DNA of 64,000 nucleotides from assembly GCF_013364195.1 (NCBI RefSeq), contig NZ_CP054918.1:5197001-5261000 (forward strand), read 5' to 3'. A program made the translations under genes and the position numbers. Below the pieces are notes generated by a model, which had not been told where the DNA came from, did no database searches, and saw only the letters and a list, made by a program, of their open reading frames with translations. Origin of the DNA: Streptomyces sp. NA04227. Its GTDB lineage: Bacteria; Actinomycetota; Actinomycetes; Streptomycetales; Streptomycetaceae. Every line of letters begins with the position of its first letter. Position 1 is the first letter of the stretch. Below, piece by piece: positions 24,721 to 32,615 of this stretch.

Positions 24721-25296
24721 CTATTGCTGTGCCAGCAATCCCCGAACGCCGTTTCGCACGTCCTCGTTTGGCTCGTTCTCGGCCATCCAGCGCAGCATTT
24801 CTTCCGCCTGAGGCCAGGTCAGATAGACAGTGGACCAAGCGGCAATGTTTCTGATCTGTGGATCCTGGTCACGGGAGGCTTCGCTAATCACTGCGAAGAT
24901 CTCCTCGTCGAATTCGGCGGAGGCAGCCAGGGTAAGTCGGACAATCCGCCTTGCCTTTTCAGTGCGAGCCTCTGTGCTTGTACCGGGGGCAAGGAGTTGC
25001 TCACGGGAGAAGGGTTCCAGGAAGAAGCTGACCCGCTTCGCGTAGTCGTCCACGGCTTCTTGGCCGGTCCCGAACACCACCGCACAGGAAACGTGCGTGA
25101 TGGTGTCCTCGATGTAGGTGACCCAGAGGTCGTGATTCACACCCCAGGTGATGACGGTCTTGTAATCGGCATCTGCGCGGCCTTCGTTGGTCTCGACGAC
25201 CTGCCACCCGCCGCGCTGCGCGATATTGGCGACCTTCTCAAGGCCGGGCAGCTCGCGCAGGACCATCCTGTGCTCCAGGTACTTGTCTACGGCCAT
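24721..25296 (-). CDS. unknown 191-aa protein, candidate partner or immunity protein
   Basis: I do not recognise this family. The protein has an N-terminal helix with VDKYLEHRMVLRELPGLEKV, a central beta-looking part with WGVNHDLWVTYIEDTITHVSCAVVF split as WGVNHDLWVTYIED and TITHVSCAVVF, then helices with ASAEFDEEIFAVISEASRDQ and a HEAT-like end (IRNIAAWSTVYLTWPQAEEMLRWMAE split as IRNIAAWSTVYL and WPQAEEMLRWMAE). It is acidic, soluble and without signal peptide. The DNA is clearly less GC-rich than the flanking genes (36 of 60 in 24781-24840) and its codons include ATA and GAT-type AT-ending choices. It starts 3 bases after the stop of the giant DUF4157 gene. A small acidic gene tied to the altered 3' end of a toxin-like giant is the usual layout of an immunity gene; a chaperone or adaptor is equally possible. 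Confidence 0.6.
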   Translation of the reverse strand: MAVDKYLEHRMVLRELPGLEKVANIAQRGGWQVVETNEGRADADYKTVITWGVNHDLWVTYIEDTITHVSCAVVFGTGQEAVDDYAKRVSFFLEPFSREQLLAPGTSTEARTEKARRIVRLTLAASAEFDEEIFAVISEASRDQDPQIRNIAAWSTVYLTWPQAEEMLRWMAENEPNEDVRNGVRGLLAQQ

Positions 25297-25299
25297 GGT

Positions 25300-28200
25300 T
25301 CAGCGGCTCCTGAGGCGTGCTTCGAACGACGGGTCTGCGGGGATGTTGAGTATGTTCGTAAATTCTTTGTAGATCTTGACCAGGAAGTCGCCCTTCGCTT
25401 TGGAGGCCTGGTCCTTCGAATAGTCGAGCTTCATTGTGTCGGCCCACAACTTCATGTTGTCCGCGGTGCGCTGCAGAACCACCTCGGCCGCCGGTGAGGG
25501 AGTCATCTGTGCGGAGCTTCCCGTGGACATGCTCTCTCCGACGCTTTCCCAGAGTCTGGGGTTGTTGCGATTTAGGTTGGGGTTCACCTCAAGACCGTGT
25601 GCCTGCTGGATGATCTTTCCTGAGATGTCGAACTGTTTACTGAGGGCCTGAAGTTGACCCATCTGGTCGTTTGGCGCGGTCGGGGTTCTCGAAAGATAGC
25701 CAGTGCCGATGGAGGTGGAGGTGGAGAGGCCTTGTGAGGTGTCGAAGTAGGTCGGGGCACCCATGGCGCGCAGCGAAGCGAGCAGCCATTCCGTCTGCCG
25801 CCCGGCCTCCTGGGCTCCGGTGGTGTCGTCGCCGTAGTCGCCCTTCGTCCGCTTCGATCCTGGGCGGACCGGGCCGCCGGACAGCGGAGTCGTGCCGATG
25901 GTGTCGGCGATGTGTAGACCGCCCCGGTGTGACACGTCCACGGTTGCCAGGTTGGGAACCATAACGAACGGTGTGCGGAGGGGCTCGATCACGCCGAGCA
26001 GCGTGGCGGCGAGTGCCGCCCGGTTGAGGCTCTCATTGTCGAACTTCGTGCCGCCTTGCCACCCCGCGCGATTGCCCCCTGCAGCATCCAGGATCAGCCC
26101 GCCCATGGTCTGTCCGTCACGTCCCCCTGCTCGCAGGCTTCGTGCCTCCTGTCCGTACGTCGGGCCCCGCTTGTGCCCGGCCTTGGTGAGATAGGCGCCC
26201 GCGAAGTCATTTGTGCGCTCGACAGCCAAATGTGCGTCGACTTCGGAATCACCGGCCATGAGGTCCAGCGATTCCTTCTGATTCTTCTGCAGCGGATTGT
26301 CGAAAAGGCTCCTGGCGATGGCCGCCGTGCCGGTGTTCGGGTCGGCCTTGAGTCCCGGCTGCGCTCCGGACGGCTGCCCAGGGGGCGGTCGTACCCGGGC
26401 GGCCTGGCTCGTGATCGCACCCGAACGCAAGATGTGGGCGACCATGGCGTCGATGGCGTCCACGAGCTCCACCGTGTCCATCTTCAGGCCCTTTGCGACT
26501 TCGGCTGTCGGGTTCAGGCGGGCGATGATCCCAAAACTCTCGCCACCCTCGGCTTCGAGCGCGGACAGCCGGTACAGGGCCCGCATGCCGGTGAGAGCCG
26601 CCTTAAAGAGGGGGTGCTTGATGCCCTTCCTTAGCATCGCCTCGATCCGTGGGCGAATGCGTGCCACGATCTTCCGCAGTCGCTCATCCTTGGACTCCTT
26701 GGACTCCTCCTCCTTCTTGCGTTTGTCCTTCTCTTCCTGCTTCTCCTTCTTCCGGTCCTCCTTGGACTTCCCGTCCTTTCCGTGCTTGTCCTTCTTCCCC
26801 TTGCTGTCTTTGTCCTTCTTGTGCTTGTCCTTCTTCTTGCCCTTGGGCTTGTTGTCCTTGCCGTCCTTGTCCTTGTCGCTGTCCTTCTTGCCGTCGCCCT
26901 TGCCGTCCTTGGACTCGTCCGTCTTGTCCTTCTTCGGATCGGTGGACGAGTCCTTGTCGTTCTTCTTGTCGTTGTCCTCCTTAGAGCTGTCCTTGCCGCT
27001 GTCCTTGTCCGGCTTCGGCTTGGTTTCCGTATCAGGCTTCGGCTTCGCGGGCGGGTCAGGTTTCGGCTTGGGTTTCGGCGTGGGCGTGGGACTCGTGTCC
27101 TTCTTGTCGTCGTCCTTGCCCTTGGAATCGGCGCCCTTGTCCTTACCGCCGGACCCCTTGGCGTCCTTGCCGCCCGGCCCAGTGTTGTTCTTAGAGCCGT
27201 CCTTACCCTTGCCCGGAGTCCCCTGCTGCCCCTTGTCGCCCTTACCGCCAGAGCCCTTGTCCTTGTCGCCCTGGCCCTTCTCGTCCTTGTCCTTGTCCTT
27301 GCCGGGCCCCGGCTGGTCCTTGTCCTTCTCTTTGTCCTTGTCCTTCGGGTCGTCCCCCTGCGCACCCTTGTCGCCGCCCGGCTTGTCGTCCTTGCCCTTG
27401 TCCTTGCCCATGTTGTCCGCCACGCCCTTGAGGCGGTTGCCGACCTTGGACACGTACTTGCCGATGCCGCTGAGCAAGGCCTGGTAGAGGACTTCGAGGA
27501 GGGCCACCACACCGGCCGCGACCGCCTTGGCGAAGAGCAGGCCCGCGCCGCCTTGGCGTACCGCCTTGAGCCAGGCGAGGACGGCTTGGAGTGAGGAGAG
27601 GATGGCGCTCAAAGCGCCCCAGGCCGTGCGGATGGCGTCGATGACGGCGATGGCCCAGCCCGCGCCGGGGATCAGCTTGGCGACGACCTTGGTCATCACC
27701 AGTTCGCCGATGATCAGGGGGAGTTGGGGGACTACGGCCTCCCATGCCTCCTTGACCATGTCGTCCAGCGACATGCCGCCCTTGACCAGCTTGTCGATGA
27801 TGGCCTTCGGGACGCCGAGGATCTCCTGGATCTTCTCCTTGAACCACTGCTTGACCGCGCTGGACACCTCGTTGAAGAGGTGGTTCTTGGCGCCGTCCTC
27901 GGCGGAGTTCTTGGCGCCGCTGAGCCAGCCGCCCGGGTCGGAGAGGAAGTCGGCGGCGATCAGCATCCACTCGCCGAGCGCGAGGAGCAGATTCTTCGCG
28001 AAGTCGACGATGGCCTTGATGCCGGAGACGACCGCGTCGACCACGGCGCTGAGCGCCTTGCCCAGGAAGTCGAGGGCCGCGGAGAGGGCCTTGCCGAGTG
28101 CGTCGAGGAGGTCCCCAACGGCCTCCATCAGCGCGGTGGCGAGCTTCTGGACGAAGTCGATGGCGGCCTTGACGACGCTGACGATGGCCTCGCCGATCTT

Positions 28201-31200
28201 CTTCGCGAGGTCCACGACGGCCTGTACGGCGCTCTTCACGAAGTCGACCACGGCGTCGACGAACTTCGTGACCTTGTCGGCGATCCACTTACGGGCGTCG
28301 TTGATCCACCCGCCGACCGCTTTGGCGAAGTCATTGATGAAGCCGGTCACCGCGGTGAAGGCCTTCTCGACCAGTTTGGTGATGGCGTCGACGAGGTCGT
28401 TGAAGAGGTCGACGATGAAGTCGAAGGCCTTCTTCCACAGGGGGGCGTCGTCCTTCTTCTTTTTCTCCTCTTGCTGCTTCTTCTTGGCCTCCTCCCTGGC
28501 CCTCTTCTTCTCGTCCCGGATCTTCCGGTCGCTCACATCCTTTTCTTTCGCCGTCTTCTCGTCGGTCTCGGCCTCCTTGTCCTTCACCTCCTGCCGGGCC
28601 TTCTTGTGCTTCTCGGACTTCTTGTCGCCGAGCTTCTTCACCTCGGCGTCCTGTTCGGCCCGCCACTGCTCGCGCTGACCGGTGACGTCGGCCATCGCCT
28701 TCTGGCGTTCACCGGACTGCTGGTCGGAGTTGGTGGCGATCTCCTTGTCGACCTGCTGCTTGTGCTTGCTCTGGGTGTCCCGGAACTCGCCGTCCTTCTT
28801 CTCCTTGGCGCCGCCCATGTCCTTCTGGCCCTGGGCGAACGCCTGTTGGAGCTCGGGCCCCTTCTCGTGCTCGGCCACCTCCGAGGCGGCCTCCACCGGG
28901 ACGGCCCCGGTGTTCACGGACGTCTTGGCGCCCCCGCCCTTGCCGCCCCGCGGACCCGGGACCTTGGACTCCATCACCGTCTTCGGGACGTCCGGGAAGA
29001 TCTGGTCCTCGCCCATGCCGCGGGCGGCGTCCTGGCGACCGGTGGCGAGGGTCTCCCGGGTCTTGGCGTCGACCGCCTCGTTCTGCGCCTTGGCGGTCTC
29101 GTCGGCCGCGTCCTGCATCTCCACGCCGGGCGCGGTGCCGGCCTCTGCCTGGGCGATGGACGGGTCCTCGGTTTCGACGGCGTCGAGGTCCTTGCCGTCA
29201 CTGTTCTTGCCCGGGTCGAAGTCCTTGTCGGGCAGCTTGGCGCCCTCGACCTTCGCCTCCTCGGCCTTCGGCGCCTCGGACTTCTGTACCGCGTCCTGGT
29301 TGTACTGGGCGGGTGCGTCGGTCCGCGGCGCGCCCTGCAGGGTCTGCGGGGAGCCGGCGGGGCGCGTCATCGAGGGTGGGGCCGCCGACAGTTGCTTGTG
29401 CTCGTCGCCAACCGTGCGGTCCACGGAGGCGGAGATGCCGCCCATGGCCTCCATGGCGCGGTGCGGCTTCAGCTTGGCGGCCTGGCTGAGGCCCGCCTCG
29501 GGGGCGACCTGCGAGAGGTTGGGTGCGGCGGCGGAGTCCTTCTTCGCCTTCGCGGGCGCACCCTTGGCGCCGCCCCCGCCGCCACGCTTCGGGGCCGCAC
29601 CCTTCCCGGCAGGCTTCCCGCCGGGTTTCGGAGCGGACTTGGCCGCCTTGGGTGCCGGTGCCTCGGCCTTCGGCGCCGAGGAGTTGGCGTTCGAGACGCG
29701 TCCTGCGGTCTTCTTCCCGGGCTCCGGGGCCGACTTGGGGCTCCCGGAGGCCGCGGAGTCCGGCTTGGACGAGCTCTTCTCCGTCTGCGTGGACCCTCCG
29801 GACGTGGATCCGGACGAACCGGAGGAGGCGCCCGAGGAACCGTCCGAGGAGGAACTGCCCGACCCCGACCCGTCGCTGTTGCCGGAGCCGGAGGACTGGC
29901 CCGGGACATCGGCGTTGGAGCCTCCCGTGACCTGGCTGTCCCGTCCTGCGGAGGGTGACTTGTCGTCGTCGGTGGCGCCGTTCTTCTCCTCGGGAGCGGT
30001 CTCCTCCTTCTTTCCCGCGTCCGTTCCCGAGTCCTTGGCGCCCTCCCCGTCCTTCTTCTCCTCCGCCGAACTCGCTTTGCCCTCGGCCGACTTGGAGCCG
30101 CCCGCCTTCTGCGACTCTCCTTCGCCCTTGGCGCCCTCCTTGTCCTTCCCGGCGCCCTTGCCCTCCTTGGCCGCCTCCTCGCTCGCGGCCTCGGCCTCCT
30201 TCTTGCCCTTGGCCTCCTGCTCGGCGGCGCGTGCCGCGGCGGGTTCGGCCTTCTCGTCCTCGCCGGTCTTCGGCGGGGCACCGGCGAGACCGGAGCCGGG
30301 CTTGGGGCCGGAGGCTCTGTCGACGGCGTTCAGGCCGAGTCCGGCCTCGGGGCTGCCCTCGGTCTCCAGCGAGGCGTCGGGGAGCGCGGGCCCCTGCGAC
30401 TCCTCCTCCGCTTCGGGCTCGGCCTCCTCCTCGGCGTCTTCCGCGTCCCGCTCGGCCTGGACCTTCTCCGCCTTGGTCGGCGGGGGAGCGGGGAACGAGG
30501 GCATGGCGGGCTCGGCGCCCCCGGCGGCCGGGTCGAGCTTGTCGGCGGTCGGCACGCCGGAAACGTCGAGGTCCTTCTCCGGGACGAAGTCCTCCGGCTG
30601 CAGCTTGGTGTCCCAGGCGCTCTTCTCCCCGCCGCCGACCTCCACCTCGGAGTCGCCGCCCTGCGCGGGGCCCGGCTCCTTCTCCTCCGGGTCGAGGTCC
30701 TGGGAACGCTGCCCGTCGAGGAGACTCCGCTTCGCGGCGTCGAGGTCCGGCTTTCCGGAGAACGACGGCGAGCCCGTCGGCTTGTCGTCGGCGGCCTTCT
30801 TGTCCTCGGCCGGGAGCTTCTGGCTCTCGACCAGGGCCTCCGCGACGCCGGGACGGTTCTTCGCCGCCGACTCCTCCTCGCTCGCGGCCGGAGCCTCCTC
30901 CTGCTCCCCGCCGCCGGCGTCCTCCTCCTTGCCGCCGCCCCCGTCCTTCTCGTCTCCCTTGTCCCCGTCCTTGCCCTCGGCGTCCTTCTTCTCCTCGGCG
31001 GCGCCCCCGGACTTCTCGTCCGCTGCCGCGCCGTCCTTCCCCCCGCCCTGCTGGTCCTTCCCGGCGGAGGCGGAGTCCCCGCCGTCCTGCTCGGACTCCC
31101 CTGAACCGGCACCGGAACCGGCCTCGGTCCCAGGTCCCTCGGTCCCGGGCCCCTCCGGAGCCTGGCCGCCCTCCTGCTGACCGGGGTTGGGCGCGTGGTT

Positions 31201-32283
31201 GCCGCCGCCCGGCTCCTCGGTCTCCTCACGCCCGCTCTCGGGCGGACGCTGCTGGTCCTGGCCGGGCACGGGAGCCGGCTCCCGGCCCTCCACCGGACGA
31301 GGCTTCGCCGACCCCGGTGCCTCTTCCGTGCGTTCCTTGCCCTCCGGGGCGGGAGCCTCGGCCGGGCGCTCGTCGCGTGCTTGCTCCTTCTCCCCGTCTC
31401 GTTGCTCGTTCTCCCGGTCGCGGAGGATCTCCTCCGCCGCGTCGGGCTCCACGAACGGCGCGCCCAGGGGGCTCTGTTCGGGGCCGTCGCCGTCGTAGAA
31501 CTCCTCGGCGTCCGCCCCGTCGACCAGTTCGATCAGCCGGTCCAGTTCGGTGCTGAGCAGCCGGTTCTCCAGCCGCTCGTACACCTGGTCCTGCAACTCC
31601 TCGGAGAGTGCGCCGAGTTGCAGCCGGGCGCGCTTGGACCGGTCCTCCGGGTCACCGTGCAGCGAGCGCACCACCGCGTTGGCCAGCCGGTCCACCAAGG
31701 TCGCCGGGTCCAGCTGTTCGAGGCGGTTGCGGTCGGCGTCCACGTGTGTGTAGCGCAGCCAGCCGGGAGTCGCCTGGCCCGCCTCGACCTCCGGCGCCGC
31801 CGTGGCCGACGACTCAGCGGACGTCAACTCCTGGGCGGCCGTCTCCGCCTCCCGCTCAATGGCCTCCTGCGGCAGCGATACGGCGCCCGGCTCACGCCCG
31901 GCCTGGAGCGCGCCCGAGCCGTGCGGGTTCTGGATCGTGTGCAACAGCTCGTGGGCGAGGAGGCGTTGGCCCTCCTGGGTGCCCGGCTGGAAGGTCCCCT
32001 CGCGGAAGAAGATGTTCTGCCCGACGGCGAGGGCGTCCGCGCCCATCAGATCCGCGAGTCGACCGGCGTCACGGTCGGTGTGCAGGCGCACTCGGCTGAG
32101 GTCGTGGCCGAGCTGCTCCTCCAACTCCCGTCGTACGCCCGGGTCCAGAGGCTGTCCGGCGCCGCTGACGATGTTCTTCGGTTCGAGCGCGCCGTTCTTC
32201 GCGCCGCGTTCCTTGCGCTTGCGGCGGCGTTCGGCCGCTGCCGCCTCGGCTCCCTGGGACTGGTTCTGCGCGGCGGTGGTCAT
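25300..32283 (-). CDS. giant DUF4157 (eCIS core) protein, possible tape measure or cargo carrier
   Basis: A 2,327-aa protein. Residues ~35-120 are the DUF4157/eCIS-core domain with the zinc-peptidase-like motif HELLH (111-115) after GADALAVGQNIFF. Residues ~280-1,080 are disordered, rich in Glu, Lys, Pro and Gly. About 1,110-1,280 form a charged coiled coil. Roughly 1,284-1,618 are long amphipathic helices with an ~11-residue rhythm (VDLFNDLVDAITKLVEKAF, VDAVVDFVKSAVQAVVDLA), ending in a more hydrophobic stretch. About 1,620-1,865 are a Lys/Asp/Gly/Pro linker. The last ~440 residues are globular-looking, unrecognised, and encoded by much less GC-rich DNA. Position beside the ATPase and terminator genes is where eCIS tape-measure proteins lie, so a tape measure carrying a C-terminal effector is possible. 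The ATG overlaps the upstream stop by 4 bases. Confidence 0.85.
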   Translation of the reverse strand: MTTAAQNQSQGAEAAAAERRRKRKERGAKNGALEPKNIVSGAGQPLDPGVRRELEEQLGHDLSRVRLHTDRDAGRLADLMGADALAVGQNIFFREGTFQPGTQEGQRLLAHELLHTIQNPHGSGALQAGREPGAVSLPQEAIEREAETAAQELTSAESSATAAPEVEAGQATPGWLRYTHVDADRNRLEQLDPATLVDRLANAVVRSLHGDPEDRSKRARLQLGALSEELQDQVYERLENRLLSTELDRLIELVDGADAEEFYDGDGPEQSPLGAPFVEPDAAEEILRDRENEQRDGEKEQARDERPAEAPAPEGKERTEEAPGSAKPRPVEGREPAPVPGQDQQRPPESGREETEEPGGGNHAPNPGQQEGGQAPEGPGTEGPGTEAGSGAGSGESEQDGGDSASAGKDQQGGGKDGAAADEKSGGAAEEKKDAEGKDGDKGDEKDGGGGKEEDAGGGEQEEAPAASEEESAAKNRPGVAEALVESQKLPAEDKKAADDKPTGSPSFSGKPDLDAAKRSLLDGQRSQDLDPEEKEPGPAQGGDSEVEVGGGEKSAWDTKLQPEDFVPEKDLDVSGVPTADKLDPAAGGAEPAMPSFPAPPPTKAEKVQAERDAEDAEEEAEPEAEEESQGPALPDASLETEGSPEAGLGLNAVDRASGPKPGSGLAGAPPKTGEDEKAEPAAARAAEQEAKGKKEAEAASEEAAKEGKGAGKDKEGAKGEGESQKAGGSKSAEGKASSAEEKKDGEGAKDSGTDAGKKEETAPEEKNGATDDDKSPSAGRDSQVTGGSNADVPGQSSGSGNSDGSGSGSSSSDGSSGASSGSSGSTSGGSTQTEKSSSKPDSAASGSPKSAPEPGKKTAGRVSNANSSAPKAEAPAPKAAKSAPKPGGKPAGKGAAPKRGGGGGAKGAPAKAKKDSAAAPNLSQVAPEAGLSQAAKLKPHRAMEAMGGISASVDRTVGDEHKQLSAAPPSMTRPAGSPQTLQGAPRTDAPAQYNQDAVQKSEAPKAEEAKVEGAKLPDKDFDPGKNSDGKDLDAVETEDPSIAQAEAGTAPGVEMQDAADETAKAQNEAVDAKTRETLATGRQDAARGMGEDQIFPDVPKTVMESKVPGPRGGKGGGAKTSVNTGAVPVEAASEVAEHEKGPELQQAFAQGQKDMGGAKEKKDGEFRDTQSKHKQQVDKEIATNSDQQSGERQKAMADVTGQREQWRAEQDAEVKKLGDKKSEKHKKARQEVKDKEAETDEKTAKEKDVSDRKIRDEKKRAREEAKKKQQEEKKKKDDAPLWKKAFDFIVDLFNDLVDAITKLVEKAFTAVTGFINDFAKAVGGWINDARKWIADKVTKFVDAVVDFVKSAVQAVVDLAKKIGEAIVSVVKAAIDFVQKLATALMEAVGDLLDALGKALSAALDFLGKALSAVVDAVVSGIKAIVDFAKNLLLALGEWMLIAADFLSDPGGWLSGAKNSAEDGAKNHLFNEVSSAVKQWFKEKIQEILGVPKAIIDKLVKGGMSLDDMVKEAWEAVVPQLPLIIGELVMTKVVAKLIPGAGWAIAVIDAIRTAWGALSAILSSLQAVLAWLKAVRQGGAGLLFAKAVAAGVVALLEVLYQALLSGIGKYVSKVGNRLKGVADNMGKDKGKDDKPGGDKGAQGDDPKDKDKEKDKDQPGPGKDKDKDEKGQGDKDKGSGGKGDKGQQGTPGKGKDGSKNNTGPGGKDAKGSGGKDKGADSKGKDDDKKDTSPTPTPKPKPKPDPPAKPKPDTETKPKPDKDSGKDSSKEDNDKKNDKDSSTDPKKDKTDESKDGKGDGKKDSDKDKDGKDNKPKGKKKDKHKKDKDSKGKKDKHGKDGKSKEDRKKEKQEEKDKRKKEEESKESKDERLRKIVARIRPRIEAMLRKGIKHPLFKAALTGMRALYRLSALEAEGGESFGIIARLNPTAEVAKGLKMDTVELVDAIDAMVAHILRSGAITSQAARVRPPPGQPSGAQPGLKADPNTGTAAIARSLFDNPLQKNQKESLDLMAGDSEVDAHLAVERTNDFAGAYLTKAGHKRGPTYGQEARSLRAGGRDGQTMGGLILDAAGGNRAGWQGGTKFDNESLNRAALAATLLGVIEPLRTPFVMVPNLATVDVSHRGGLHIADTIGTTPLSGGPVRPGSKRTKGDYGDDTTGAQEAGRQTEWLLASLRAMGAPTYFDTSQGLSTSTSIGTGYLSRTPTAPNDQMGQLQALSKQFDISGKIIQQAHGLEVNPNLNRNNPRLWESVGESMSTGSSAQMTPSPAAEVVLQRTADNMKLWADTMKLDYSKDQASKAKGDFLVKIYKEFTNILNIPADPSFEARLRSR

Positions 32284-32615
32284 CGGGCTTCACCTCGCCC
32301 CGCACGTCCACCCGGTTCCGCCGAGAGTCCTTCGTGTACCGCCCGCGCCAACTCCTGCCCGAGCCGTCGCGAGGTCAGGTTCGCGGGCAGTGGCGGCAGC
32401 CCGGACAGCGCGTCCAGCGCACGGTCCGTGGCGGCCAGCGGCACCCCCCGCTCCCGTACGAGACGGGTCAACTCGGTCTGGAAAGCGGCCGATACACGGT
32501 CGCCGTCCACCCCGTGACCGAAGCCGTCGAGGACCAGTTCGCCGATGTCGATACGGACGGTGTCGGCAGGGACGGTGGTGGCAGGGGCGGGGTTCCTGTG
32601 CTCGGTCAGACCCAT
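32280..32615 (-). CDS. small conserved-looking CIS protein
   Basis: A 111-aa soluble protein lying between the ATPase and the DUF4157 giant. Residues 19-32 (TVRIDIGELVLDGF) form a short strand-like motif; helices follow (VSAAFQTELTRLVRERGVPL, RRLGQELARAVHEGL). I recall small proteins with an I-x-IxELVLDGF pattern next to eCIS ATPase genes, with no known function. The ATG at 32615 overlaps the ATPase stop by 10 bases and the TGA overlaps the next start by 4, so it is coupled to both. The strand motif resembles one in the 263-aa protein encoded upstream. A chaperone or adaptor for the giant protein is a guess from position. Confidence 0.75.
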   Translation of the reverse strand: MGLTEHRNPAPATTVPADTVRIDIGELVLDGFGHGVDGDRVSAAFQTELTRLVRERGVPLAATDRALDALSGLPPLPANLTSRRLGQELARAVHEGLSAEPGGRAGRGEAR

